Assembly: GCA_003574785.1 (NCBI GenBank)
Contig: QORU01000003.1
Span: 248,001-312,000, forward strand
Direction: 5' to 3'
DNA: 64,000 bases
Source of the DNA: Taklimakanibacter deserti
GTDB taxonomy: Bacteria; Pseudomonadota; Alphaproteobacteria; Rhizobiales; Aestuariivirgaceae
The notes beneath the pieces were generated by a model that saw only the letters and a list, made by a program, of their open reading frames with translations, had not been told where the DNA came from and did no database searches. This document shows, one piece after another, positions 7,791 through 16,053 of the stretch. Each line of letters begins with the position of its first letter. Within the stretch, counting starts at the first letter, position 1. A program made the position numbers and the translations under genes.

Positions 7791-8381
7791 TCAGAACGGG
7801 TTCCAGGTGGGCTCTTTCGAATATTTGAGATAGCCCACATTGGCGCCGAGCCGCGCCCCCACGCCGGTACGAATCGGGGCCAGAATAATGTCCCTATTCT
7901 TCTGGAAATTCACACCGAGCCCGCCGACGAAATAGGCCGACCCCTCTACGCCGCCGAAGCGCTCATCATAGATGTCGCCCGGCGTCGAGGAATTATAGAC
8001 CAGCACCAAGGCGCGCGAGCCATTGCCGCCGAAATCGAAGCCGATGGAGGGGCCTTGCCAGTAGATCTTATAGCGCGGGCCGTTCTTGTAGTAGATCACC
8101 CCTTCGCCATAGCGCAGGCCGCCGACGATCGCGCCCGATCCTTCCTCGCCGACAATATAGGCCGTAGGCTCGCCCTGGCTCGAGAACACATATTCGACCG
8201 CTTCGGCAACGCCGCGCGTGGTCTTGCCGAAGAACTTCTGTCCGGCCAGGACGATTTCATCGGATGAATAGGTCTCTTTGCGCCTGGTGGCGGCAGCGAC
8301 GGCGGTGACACCTGCCACGCTCGCCGCAAGACCGAACCCCAGAAGCCCTAAAGCCTGGCGCCGGTCGATAAATTTGCTCAT
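7791..8381 (-). CDS. eipA: EipA family (DUF1134) periplasmic envelope protein
   Basis: A 196-residue exported protein of the DUF1134 family; the Brucella member EipA supports cell-envelope integrity. The N-terminus MSKFIDRRQALGLLGFGL is a signal sequence with a twin-arginine-like RR. The mature part carries the family stretches KTTRGVAEAVEYVF, GEEGSGAIVGGLRYGEG, YWQGPSIGFDFGGNGSRALV and GVEGSAYFVGGLGVNF. GAGGAG sits before this ATG; the much longer open frame upstream is not credible. Lies in the stretch that also holds ctrA and chpT. Confidence 0.85.
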   Translation of the reverse strand: MSKFIDRRQALGLLGFGLAASVAGVTAVAAATRRKETYSSDEIVLAGQKFFGKTTRGVAEAVEYVFSSQGEPTAYIVGEEGSGAIVGGLRYGEGVIYYKNGPRYKIYWQGPSIGFDFGGNGSRALVLVYNSSTPGDIYDERFGGVEGSAYFVGGLGVNFQKNRDIILAPIRTGVGARLGANVGYLKYSKEPTWNPF

Positions 8382-8574
8382 GACAAAACTCCTCAGCACG
8401 TCCTGAAACCGGTAGTTCCCGCGAGCGGCTACCTCTCTATCCGAACTGCCTGAATCCCACCTGTTGACGGCGACTCTAGGGACAGCTTGTGGCAGCTTTG
8501 AGTCGCGGATTCGGGCCGCCCAAAGTGGCGTTTTTTTGGTTAACAGGCCGCTAAAATCGCCGGCGTCATCTTGG

Positions 8575-9372
8575 TCAGGCGCCGCGGGCGATGAAGGCCG
8601 GATTGTCATAGCCGCGCCCGGCCTTGCCATAGGTCAAGGGCTCGCCGGTTTCGACCTCGACATGGCCGCCGGCCGCGCTCAGGACGGCATGGCCCGCCGC
8701 CGTGTCCCACTCCATGGTGCGGCCGAAACGGGGGTAGAGGTCGGCCTCACCCGACGCCAGGAGGCAGAATTTGAGCGAAGACCCGGCGGAAACGATCTTC
8801 TGCACCTTGAGGCATTTGAGATAGGCCTCGGTGCGCTCGTCACGATGCGAGCGGCTGGCGACGACGATCGGACCCGCGGCAGAGGCCTTGCGGGCCTCAA
8901 GCGCCTGCCAGCCGAGGGCCGCAACATCCGTCTCCGCCTCGATGCGAGCCTCGAAGGCGCCCGATCCGGTCTCGCCGCAGAAGATGCGCCCCAAGGCCGG
9001 CGCCAGAACGATGCCGGCTACGGGCATCGCCTTGTCGATCAGCGCGATATTGACGGTGAACTCACCGTTACGGCTCAGGAACTCCTTGGTTCCATCGAGT
9101 GGATCGACCAGATAGAAGCGGCCGGCCACCTCGGGGATCACGCCTGCGGCCGCGGCTTCCTCGGAAATGACGGGTATCGTCGGATCGAGCAGCTTGAGGC
9201 CTGAAAGGATGATCTTTTCCGCCGCCTCATCGGCCTCGGTGACGGGGGTCAGGTCGTTCTTCTGGCGCGCGATGACGGGGCTTGCATAGATCGTCATGAT
9301 CTCGCGGCCGGCGGCCAGAGCGAGGTCGGCGAGCGCCAGGAGGCGCGGCGAGGGGGAGGTTTTCGACTGCAT
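8575..9372 (-). CDS. cysQ: 3'(2'),5'-bisphosphate nucleotidase CysQ
   Basis: A 265-residue lithium-sensitive-type phosphatase of the inositol monophosphatase fold, which removes the 3'-phosphate of PAP (adenosine 3',5'-bisphosphate), a by-product of sulfate assimilation. Metal-binding motifs are intact: TEADEAAE, ISEEAAA, then DPLDGTKEF (the WDPLDGT-type motif) and the C-terminal MEWDTAAGHAVL. Length is typical. It is divergent from chpT with about 105 bases between start codons. Confidence 0.93.
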   Translation of the reverse strand: MQSKTSPSPRLLALADLALAAGREIMTIYASPVIARQKNDLTPVTEADEAAEKIILSGLKLLDPTIPVISEEAAAAGVIPEVAGRFYLVDPLDGTKEFLSRNGEFTVNIALIDKAMPVAGIVLAPALGRIFCGETGSGAFEARIEAETDVAALGWQALEARKASAAGPIVVASRSHRDERTEAYLKCLKVQKIVSAGSSLKFCLLASGEADLYPRFGRTMEWDTAAGHAVLSAAGGHVEVETGEPLTYGKAGRGYDNPAFIARGA

Positions 9373-9477
9373 GATGGCGCCGCTATGCCCGCCCCAAGGG
9401 CGATGGTCAATGCGGAATTATTAGGCCCGATCTGGTACAAGAAGGGCTGCGAATCATTCCCGGGAAAAAGTCAGCCG

Positions 9478-10134
9478 ATGCATCAGAGCCATTTGAGCGA
9501 TCTCGATCTTGCCGCCCTTCTGTGCAGCCGCGTCTGTCACGACGTCATCTCGCCGGTAGGCGCCATCACCAACGGGCTCGAACTGCTCGAGGTCGAGGAC
9601 GACGAGGCGATGCGGACCATGGCGATGGACCTGGTGCGCAAATCCGCGAAGCAGGCTTCGGCGAAACTGAAATTCTGCCGCATCGCCTTCGGTGCCGCTG
9701 GCTCGGCCGGCGCCATCATCGACATGGGCGAAGCAGGCGACGTCGCCAAGGCCTTCGTCGGCGAGGAGAAGATCAAGCTCGACTGGCAGGTGCCGCGCGA
9801 GAACCGGCCCAAGCAGCAGGTCAAGCTCCTGCTCAACATGATGCTGATCGCCATGGGCTCGATCCCGCGCGGCGGAGTGGTGAAGGCGGAAGCGATCGAT
9901 GGCGGCTTCGCGGTGAGGGCAAGCGGCGAAGGGGCGAAGATCTTCGAGAAGACCGACCAGGTGCTGAAAGGTGCGGCGGCGCTCGAAGAGATCGATGCCA
10001 GGCTCATCCAGCCCTATTACACCAAGCGCCTCGCCGAAGCTGCCGGCATGCCGCTCTCCCTCACGCTCGACGGCGCCGATGTGGTGGTGAGCGCCATCGC
10101 CGATATCGCCAAGCCGATCGCCGCGACGGGATGA
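9478..10134 (+). CDS. chpT: Histidine phosphotransferase ChpT
   Basis: A 218-residue protein that relays phosphate from CckA to CtrA (and CpdR) in the alphaproteobacterial cell-cycle phosphorelay. The phospho-accepting His21 lies in RVCHDVISPVGAITNGLEL, the first helix of the DHp-like four-helix bundle, and the C-terminal half is the degenerate kinase-like domain with no ATP-binding motifs (LLNMMLIAMGSIPRGG). I start at 9478, where the conserved helix begins a few residues later; the open frame runs 31 codons further up without support. It converges on ctrA, the gene for its phosphorylation target. Confidence 0.93.
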   Translation: MHQSHLSDLDLAALLCSRVCHDVISPVGAITNGLELLEVEDDEAMRTMAMDLVRKSAKQASAKLKFCRIAFGAAGSAGAIIDMGEAGDVAKAFVGEEKIKLDWQVPRENRPKQQVKLLLNMMLIAMGSIPRGGVVKAEAIDGGFAVRASGEGAKIFEKTDQVLKGAAALEEIDARLIQPYYTKRLAEAAGMPLSLTLDGADVVVSAIADIAKPIAATG

Positions 10135-10163
10135 TCACCAATCCACGGGACAAGTGAACGCAA

Positions 10164-10194
10164 GAAAAATCCCGGCACCTTGCGGCACCGGGAT
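10164..10194 (-). terminator. Terminator downstream of ctrA
   Basis: ATCCCGG (10169-10175) and CCGGGAT (10188-10194) close a stem; read leftward the hairpin is followed by TTTTTC, as expected for the minus-strand ctrA transcript. Bases inside the loop can add two more pairs. Confidence 0.65.
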
Positions 10195-10234
10195 CTACCA
10201 ACCCCTTCTGCTCCCCAGCGAAACTCTATGACTT

Positions 10235-10281
10235 GCGCATGATCTTTTCGGAAAATCGGTATCCACTTTTCCGGATCATGC
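10235..10281. repeat. Dispersed palindromic repeat, copy A (short form)
   Basis: GCGCATGATC-type left arm (GCATGATC at 10237-10244) and inverted right arm GATCATGC (10274-10281), with a CGGAAAA/CTTTTCCG inner stem. The same element occurs at 34517-34636 and 38661-38749. This copy lies in the 3' untranslated stretch between the ctrA stop codon and its terminator and lacks the AAAGCGCG hairpin of the longer copies. Confidence 0.85.
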
Positions 10282-10284
10282 GGC

Positions 10285-10995
10285 TCATGCGCTCTCGCGC
10301 ATGTCGTCGTCTTCCTGCGGCGCGCCTTCGCGCAGCACATAGCCGCGGCCCCACACCGTCTCGATGAAGTTCTTGCCGCCCGCGGCGGTGGCAAGCTTCT
10401 TGCGCAACTTGCAGATGAAGACGTCGATGATCTTGAGCTCAGGCTCGTCCATGCCGCCATAGAGATGGTTCAGGAACATCTCCTTGGTGAGAGTGGTGCC
10501 CTTGCGCAGCGAGAGCAACTCCAGCATCTGGTACTCCTTGCCGGTCAGATGCACGCGCTGGCCGCCGACTTCGACGGTCTTGGTATCGAGATTGACGAGC
10601 AGGTCGCCGGTGGTGATGACCGACTGGGCATGGCCCTTGGAGCGGCGCACCACGGCGTGGATGCGCGCCACGAGCTCGTCCTTGTGAAAGGGCTTTGTCA
10701 TATAATCGTCGGCGCCGAAGCCCAGGCCGCGCACCTTGTCCTCGATGCCGGCGAGACCCGACAGGATGAGGATGGGCGTATTCACCTTGCTGACGCGCAG
10801 CGTCTTCAAGACCTCATAGCCCGACATGTCGGGCAAATTGAGGTCGAGAAGGATGATGTCGTAGTCATAGAGCTTGCCGAGATCGACGCCCTCTTCACCG
10901 AGATCGGTGGTATAGACATTGAAACCTTCCGACTTCAGCATCAGCTCGATGCTTTGGGCCGTCGCTGTATCGTCCTCGATCAGCAGAACTCTCAT
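10285..10995 (-). CDS. ctrA: Cell-cycle master response regulator CtrA
   Basis: A 236-residue OmpR-class response regulator controlling cell division, flagellar and replication genes in alphaproteobacteria. The receiver has the acidic pocket EDD (residues 7-9) and the phospho-acceptor Asp51 in [12 protein letters not shown], followed by the KPF lysine motif; the winged-helix effector carries [15 protein letters not shown] and [12 protein letters not shown]. Identity and Asp51 numbering are exact for CtrA when started at MRVLLIEDD. The C-terminus ends ...RESA rather than two alanines. The promoter region carries GTTAAC and GANTC clusters. Confidence 0.98.
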   Translation of the reverse strand: MRVLLIEDDTATAQSIELMLKSEGFNVYTTDLGEEGVDLGKLYDYDIILLDLNLPDMSGYEVLKTLRVSKVNTPILILSGLAGIEDKVRGLGFGADDYMTKPFHKDELVARIHAVVRRSKGHAQSVITTGDLLVNLDTKTVEVGGQRVHLTGKEYQMLELLSLRKGTTLTKEMFLNHLYGGMDEPELKIIDVFICKLRKKLATAAGGKNFIETVWGRGYVLREGAPQEDDDMRESA

Positions 10996-11312
10996 GCGTA
11001 TCCCCTTCATCCGCCCCGGACTGCGACGTTTCGGCTCGCGGGACCGAGCGCCCCTGGCCGTGAAACGGTCAGTTAACGTTGATCGTTAACATACGCCCGG
11101 AAAGGTTAACAAAACCTAATACAGCTGATTCAAGACCCACCGTCTCTCACACCCGAAAGCCCGGATTTACCCGGTCTTAAGGTTACGCGCCCAAGATAGG
11201 CATCCGAGGGGCGAATCTTCAAACTAGTTGATTCGTGCCTTCATGCCTAGGGAAAGCCCCGGGAATCCTGAAGGTTTTGCCGGGCGCCGTGTGTTGAGTA
11301 AAAGAGGGATCT
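10996..11312. promoter_or_regulatory. ctrA / fliJ-like divergent promoter region
   Basis: A 317-base gap between two divergent starts. It contains three GTTAAC palindromes (11072-11077, 11085-11090, 11105-11110), which hold the TTAA half-site of CtrA boxes, here at non-canonical spacing, and four GANTC sites (11127-11131, 11213-11217, 11230-11234, 11263-11267), targets of the CcrM methylase. Autoregulation by CtrA and methylation-timed expression are known for ctrA in Caulobacter; their operation here is inference. Confidence 0.6.
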
Positions 11313-11708
11313 ATGCGTTCGTCACGAGAAACGCTTCTCAGGCTGCACCGCTTCCGGACCGAGGAAAAACGGCGGCAGGTCGCCGATATAGAGACGATGA
11401 TCGTCGATCTCATGCGCAAATATGACGATCTCGACGCCCAGATGAAGATCGAGGAACAGCGCACCGGCGTCAGCGACCCCGCCCATTTCAACTATTCGAT
11501 GGCGGCCAAGTCGACCCGGGGCCGGCGCGACAATATCCTCAAGACCGTGGGCGACCTCAAGGACCAGCAGGCGGCAGCCCAGGCGCTCTTGCAGGAAGAA
11601 GAGACGGAATTGCGCAAGCTCGAACTCCTGGCCGAGAAGGAACTCGACCACCGCCCCGCTTCACGGGGCGTGCCGACCGGCTTCGCGCCGCGCCAGGCAG
11701 TGAGCTGA
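11313..11708 (+). CDS. FliJ-like coiled-coil protein
   Basis: A 131-residue, almost wholly helical protein (SRETLLRLHRFRTEEKRRQV, then MIVDLMRKYDDLDAQMKIEE) with the length and coiled-coil layout of FliJ, the export-apparatus chaperone that works with FliI. Its place divergent from ctrA is consistent with flagellar FliJ-like genes in this order. Identification rests on layout and context; coiled-coil proteins are easily confused, and no fliI is nearby. Confidence 0.65.
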   Translation: MRSSRETLLRLHRFRTEEKRRQVADIETMIVDLMRKYDDLDAQMKIEEQRTGVSDPAHFNYSMAAKSTRGRRDNILKTVGDLKDQQAAAQALLQEEETELRKLELLAEKELDHRPASRGVPTGFAPRQAVS

Positions 11709-11779
11709 TCCGCAAACCGCGCGTGTGACCGCCCCGGCACGCCATACCACCGGTTTCGCCAAAGAGTCCGATATAGACG

Positions 11780-12508
11780 CTAGAGCTTGTGTTTGCGCAA
11801 GTGCTCGTAGAAGGGGCGGGCCTCATCGGCTATCCGCGCCAGCGCGGTGTTGAGCTCGACGGCGCGCGTCTGCGGCTTTGCGAAGCCGGTCGACTCCCAC
11901 ACCGCATTGTACCAATGCGGCGCCCAGACGCCGTCGAAGCTCTTGGGCCCCTTGGGCCAGGACAGCATGTGCTCGACAAAGGCAATGCCGCAAGATTCGC
12001 AAAGCCGCGTGAGAGTACCGCGCGGATCCGCCAGCACGTCATCGGCATCGACCACTGCCGGGGCGCGGCCGAGATGGTCGGCGACGACATCGAAGATCTC
12101 CGCCTGCTCGACGAAGCCGATATCGCGCAAGGTGACGTCCGACCATTTCTTCGTGTAGCTCGCGAGCACGCGCTCGGGCCTGCGGATGAGGAAGGCATTT
12201 GTCAGCCGCAAGACCCAGGCGCGGTCGAAGCCCTTCAGCATGTGATGCGTCATGTGCTTCTGATAGAAGACGGTCTTGCCTTGAGGCGCGGCTGCAAGAC
12301 ATGAAGCGACGAGGCTTTCCCAATTGCTGTCATAGGCGGCGATGATCTCCTCGCGCATCGGATGGTTATTGCCATGGGTCAGAAGCGAGAAGGCGTAAAA
12401 GGGCTCGTCCCAGACGAAGCAATCGGGGCGATTGCCGAAGGAATACATCATGGCGGTCGAGATGTTGCGCGGCCCCGACCACATGGCGATGGTGACAGGC
12501 CTGGTCAC
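11780..12508 (-). CDS. Sulfotransferase-like protein coupled to an aminotransferase
   Basis: A 242-residue protein of the sulfotransferase P-loop fold. The N-terminal strand-loop SGPRNISTAMMYSF matches the 5'-phosphosulfate-binding loop position, followed by WDEPFYA and, centrally, LIRRPERVLASYTKKW, the 3'-phosphate-binding position. A catalytic base is not obvious. Its ATG overlaps the stop of the class IV aminotransferase by four bases (ATGA), so the two are translationally coupled and probably act in one pathway. It may transfer a group other than sulfate; the true substrate is unknown. Confidence 0.75.
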   Translation of the reverse strand: MTRPVTIAMWSGPRNISTAMMYSFGNRPDCFVWDEPFYAFSLLTHGNNHPMREEIIAAYDSNWESLVASCLAAAPQGKTVFYQKHMTHHMLKGFDRAWVLRLTNAFLIRRPERVLASYTKKWSDVTLRDIGFVEQAEIFDVVADHLGRAPAVVDADDVLADPRGTLTRLCESCGIAFVEHMLSWPKGPKSFDGVWAPHWYNAVWESTGFAKPQTRAVELNTALARIADEARPFYEHLRKHKL

Positions 12509-13440
12509 AGCGCGCGTTTCGCCTCGCGCTTGGCCAGTGTCTTGTAGAGATCGGTCAACTTTGCCGTCATCGGCCCGATGCCCGGCCAGTCGCCCTTGGG
12601 CTCAAGCGGATGGGCGACGCTGCGGCCATCGATCTCGCGCACCGGGACGAGGCCGGCGAAGGTGCCGGTGACGAAAGCCTCATCGGCGCCATAGACGTCA
12701 TAGAGCGAGAACTGCTTCTCGAAGACGGGGATGCTGTTCTCCTTGCAGACGCGGATGACGGCCCCGCGGGTGATGCCCGGAATGCAGTATTGTCCGCTCG
12801 AGGTCCACACTTCCCCGCGCCGGACGATGAAGAAATGGGTCGAATTGCAGGTGGCGACGAAGCCCAGGGGATCGAGCATCAGCGCCTCGTTGGCGCCGGC
12901 ATTCATCGCCTGCACGCAGGCGGTGATGCAATTGAGCTTCGAATGCGAGTTGAGCTTCTGGTCCTGCACATCGGGCGCGCCGCGACGCACATTGACGGTG
13001 TGGAGCTTCAGGCCCTTGGCCACCACTTCGGGCTTGGGCGCCTTCCATTCCGGAATGATCACGACGGTCGGAGGTGAAATGGTGGCGCGCGGATCCTGAT
13101 AGGGGGTCGCCTTCACGCCGCGCGTCACCATCAGGCGGATATGGACACCGTCGGTCATCTTGTTGGCGTCGAGGCAGGCGAAGATCCGCTCCACGAGCGC
13201 CTGGGGCTCAAGGCCGATATCCATGAAGATGGCCTTGGCCCCTTCATAGAGCCGCTCGATATGCTCTCTAAGGAAGGCGATGCCGCCATCATGGACGCGC
13301 AGGCCCTCCCATACGCCATCGCCCAGGACGAAGCCCGAATCGAAGACCGAGACCATGGCCTTGGCGCGCGGATAGAGCTCGCCATTGATCGAGATCAGGA
13401 TGTTCTCGTTGCGCGGATCGACCTTGAACTCTTGCGTCAC
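12505..13440 (-). CDS. Class IV (branched-chain/D-amino-acid type) aminotransferase
   Basis: A 311-residue PLP enzyme of fold type IV, the group of IlvE, D-alanine aminotransferase and ADC lyase. Visible features are VFDSGFVLGDGVWEGLRVHDG, the Schiff-base lysine in NSHSKLNCITACVQA, and ATCNSTHFFIVRRGE with GITRGAVIRVC, which form the cofactor phosphate pocket. The start is GTG, overlapping the kefB-like stop by four bases (GTGA). It sits third in a four-gene overlapping operon. Family members of this size act on branched-chain or D-amino acids; specificity cannot be set by eye. Confidence 0.88.
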   Translation of the reverse strand: MTQEFKVDPRNENILISINGELYPRAKAMVSVFDSGFVLGDGVWEGLRVHDGGIAFLREHIERLYEGAKAIFMDIGLEPQALVERIFACLDANKMTDGVHIRLMVTRGVKATPYQDPRATISPPTVVIIPEWKAPKPEVVAKGLKLHTVNVRRGAPDVQDQKLNSHSKLNCITACVQAMNAGANEALMLDPLGFVATCNSTHFFIVRRGEVWTSSGQYCIPGITRGAVIRVCKENSIPVFEKQFSLYDVYGADEAFVTGTFAGLVPVREIDGRSVAHPLEPKGDWPGIGPMTAKLTDLYKTLAKREAKRAL

Positions 13441-15338
13441 GATGCGGCTTTCTCCTCTTGTTCGGTCATGCTGCGCGGATCCTGTTGCGCTTCAGGCACG
13501 GTCCCCCAGGGCCGGTCGAGCAAAAATTCCGGCGGCGGAGACTGATCGCCCGACAACACGCGCTCGATCTCCGTCTGGGCGGCGCGCGAGATGTCGATGA
13601 TCGTGTCGATGTCGCCGGCATGCCGGGCGGCGCGGCGCATGAGCGCCTCGTCATGCTTGCGGAACAGCCGCAGCGCATGCGCCGCCTCATAAGGATGCTG
13701 GCCCAGCGCCACCAGCGCATCCTCGGCCATGGCGAGCGATGAATCGAACACCTCGCGGTAGACATGCGCGACACCGGCATTGAGGAGGGCATAGGCATGG
13801 GGGCGGTCGAAGGCCCGTGCAAAGATCTCGAGATGCGGGAAGTTGCGCTGCGCCGTCTCCACGATCTGCATCGTCTTCTCGCGGTCGTCGATGGCAATGA
13901 CCAGGATTTTCGCATCGGCCGCACCTGCCGCTTCGAGAAGGTCCTCGCGCGAGGCGTCGCCATAAAAGACCTTGAAGCCAAAGCGGCGCAGCGCGTCGAT
14001 CTGCTCGGCATCGTGATCGAGCACGGTCGCTTTCGAGCCGTTCGCCGCCAGCACCCGGCCGACCGTCATGCCGAAACGGCCATGGCCAAGGATGATCGCC
14101 TGCAATCCGGTCTGATCGATGCGATCGGCCTCGCGCTTGGGACCCAAGCTCTCGAAACGCGGCTGGATGATCCGGCTGTCGATCATCATCAAGAGCGGCG
14201 CCAGCGCCATGGACAGCGCCACGATGGCGACGAGCAAATTCGCTTCGGCCACGGCGAGGAGGCCCAGACCTGCGGCAAAGGAGATCAGCACGAAGGCGAA
14301 TTCACCGCCTTGCGCGAGCGAGAAGGAAAACAGCGAAGCGCGCGGCGGCTTCATGCGCGCGAGGCGCGCGATCGCATAAAGGACCCCGAGCTTGATCAGG
14401 ACGAAGGCGAGCACGGCGCCGATGATCAAAGCCGGGGCCGAGGCGACGAGCTTGAAATCGATGCCGGCGCCGACGGCGATGAAGAACACCGCCAGAAGCA
14501 GGCCCTTGAAGGGCTCGAGATCCATCTCGAGCTCGTGGCGGTATTCGCTCTCGGCGAGGAGCACGCCGGCGAGGAATGTGCCGAGCGCCGGCGAGAGGCC
14601 GACAGTCTCCATGAGGAGGGTGATGCCGACCACGAGCGCGAGCGCCAGCGCCACGAAGATCTCGCGCAAGCCGGTCATGGCGATGAGGCGGAAGAACGGG
14701 CGCATCAGATAGCGCCCGGCCAGCACGATGAGCGCCACGGCGGCGAAGACGATGAGCGCCTGCTGCCAGGCCGGCAGGCTCGACAGCATGCTCTCGCCGT
14801 GAGCGGATGCGGCTCCATTCATGGCGAGCACCGGCAACAGCGCCAGGATCGGGATGACGGCGATATCCTGGAACAGGAGAACGGAAAACACCGCCTGGCC
14901 GCCCGAGGTCTTGAGCTGCCGGCGCTCGGCGAGGCTCTGCAGCACGATGGCGGTCGACGACATGGCGAGGATGAGGCCGATGGTGAGCGCCGTCTTCCAT
15001 CCGGTGCCGAAGGCCATCGCGGCGAGAGCGAGGGCGGCGGCGGTCCCCACCACCTGCAGGCCGCCGAGGCCCAGAATGGGCTTGCGCAAGGTCCACAGCT
15101 TCGATGGCTGCACCTCGAGGCCGATCAGGAACAGCATGACGATGACGCCGAATTCGGCGAAATGCAGCACGTCCTGGCCTTCGCTGCCGACCAGCCCCAG
15201 GGCCGCCGGGCCGATCAGTATGCCGGCGATGAGATAGCCCAGCACCGAGCCGAGGCCGAGGCGGGTGGCGATCGGCACCGAGATGACGGCGGCGGCGAGA
15301 TAGATGAAGGCCCCGAGCAGGAAAGCGTCAAGTTGCAT
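13437..15338 (-). CDS. kefB: Monovalent cation:proton antiporter, KefB/KefC type (CPA2)
   Basis: A 633-residue potassium-efflux antiporter. About 12-13 transmembrane helices fill residues 1-390 (LGSVLGYLIAGILIGPAALG, GLEVQPSKLWTLRKPILGLG, SSTAIVLQSLAERRQL), followed by an RCK-N domain opening ILGHGRFGMTVGRVLA, which binds nucleotide, and a C-terminal linker rich in Arg and Glu. The start at 15338 lies inside the end of the KefF-like gene (11-base overlap), typical of kefF-kefC-type operons; KefF-class partners activate the channel when glutathione adducts bind. Cytoplasmic pH protection against electrophiles is the family role. Confidence 0.92.
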   Translation of the reverse strand: MQLDAFLLGAFIYLAAAVISVPIATRLGLGSVLGYLIAGILIGPAALGLVGSEGQDVLHFAEFGVIVMLFLIGLEVQPSKLWTLRKPILGLGGLQVVGTAAALALAAMAFGTGWKTALTIGLILAMSSTAIVLQSLAERRQLKTSGGQAVFSVLLFQDIAVIPILALLPVLAMNGAASAHGESMLSSLPAWQQALIVFAAVALIVLAGRYLMRPFFRLIAMTGLREIFVALALALVVGITLLMETVGLSPALGTFLAGVLLAESEYRHELEMDLEPFKGLLLAVFFIAVGAGIDFKLVASAPALIIGAVLAFVLIKLGVLYAIARLARMKPPRASLFSFSLAQGGEFAFVLISFAAGLGLLAVAEANLLVAIVALSMALAPLLMMIDSRIIQPRFESLGPKREADRIDQTGLQAIILGHGRFGMTVGRVLAANGSKATVLDHDAEQIDALRRFGFKVFYGDASREDLLEAAGAADAKILVIAIDDREKTMQIVETAQRNFPHLEIFARAFDRPHAYALLNAGVAHVYREVFDSSLAMAEDALVALGQHPYEAAHALRLFRKHDEALMRRAARHAGDIDTIIDISRAAQTEIERVLSGDQSPPPEFLLDRPWGTVPEAQQDPRSMTEQEEKAAS

Positions 15339-15948
15339 GGCGTTTCTTCTGCGGCCGTTGGTTCGTGAAGGCAAGCGGCAGGGAATAACCCTTGGCCAGC
15401 CGCGCCAGCGGGTCGATATGGCCGTCGCGCAGGCCTTCGATGAGGCCCTGATAGTCGCTGGCCCTGAGGGCAAGATCCTCGGCCGTCAACCAGCGGCCGG
15501 CGAAGACGGTAAAGGGTTCGAGATAGGCCATGCCGCATAGATGCGCCGACTGGTTGTAGGGATTGAGCAGCTCGGCGATCTCGAACCGGTTGCGGCCGTG
15601 GCGGCGATAAGCGGCCTCGACACCCCCCGTCGACAAGGCGTTCATCAGGAACTTGCCGCTGAGCTTGTCGCCGCCCGGCCCATAGGCCCAGCCTAGCGCC
15701 AGAACGAGGTCGAGCCACTCCTTGATGATGGCGGGCGCCGAATACCAGTAGAAGGGATGCTGCAGCACGATGAGGTCGTGCTCGAGAAGAAGCGCCTGCT
15801 CATAGGCGACGTCGATGGTGAAGTCGGGATAGGCGGCATAGAGATCGTGGAAGGTGATGCCGGCGAGATCGCGCACCGCATCGGCGAGAACGCGCTGCAC
15901 ATGTGAGCTGGAAGGGCGGGGATGGGCGAAAAGGATGAGGATTTTCAT
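15328..15948 (-). CDS. KefF/KefG-like flavodoxin-fold quinone reductase
   Basis: A 206-residue FMN oxidoreductase of the NQO1 fold that accompanies Kef antiporters. It shows ILFAHPRPSSSHVQRVLADA (flavin phosphate loop), DLIVLQHPFYWYSAPAIIKEW and LALGWAYGPGGDKLSGK, all family hallmarks. Start at MKILILFAHP (15948). The 11-base overlap with the antiporter fixes it as its ancillary subunit, expected to stabilise the antiporter at the membrane and reduce electrophilic quinones. First gene of a four-gene leftward operon. Confidence 0.9.
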   Translation of the reverse strand: MKILILFAHPRPSSSHVQRVLADAVRDLAGITFHDLYAAYPDFTIDVAYEQALLLEHDLIVLQHPFYWYSAPAIIKEWLDLVLALGWAYGPGGDKLSGKFLMNALSTGGVEAAYRRHGRNRFEIAELLNPYNQSAHLCGMAYLEPFTVFAGRWLTAEDLALRASDYQGLIEGLRDGHIDPLARLAKGYSLPLAFTNQRPQKKRHAT

Positions 15949-16053
15949 GAAGCTCACTAAGATAGTGCCAAGGGCGGCGGGAATCAAAGAGCCGATGGTG
16001 CTGACAGGACCGGTCGGCGGCGGGGGCCAGGATCGGAGCCAGGTGACTGGATT

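Noticed and set aside
13764..15368. A 534-codon rightward open frame.
   Set aside because: It lies antisense to the kefB-like gene, and its translation is Arg/Asp/His/Gln-rich without recognisable motifs, as expected for the complement of a GC-rich membrane protein gene.
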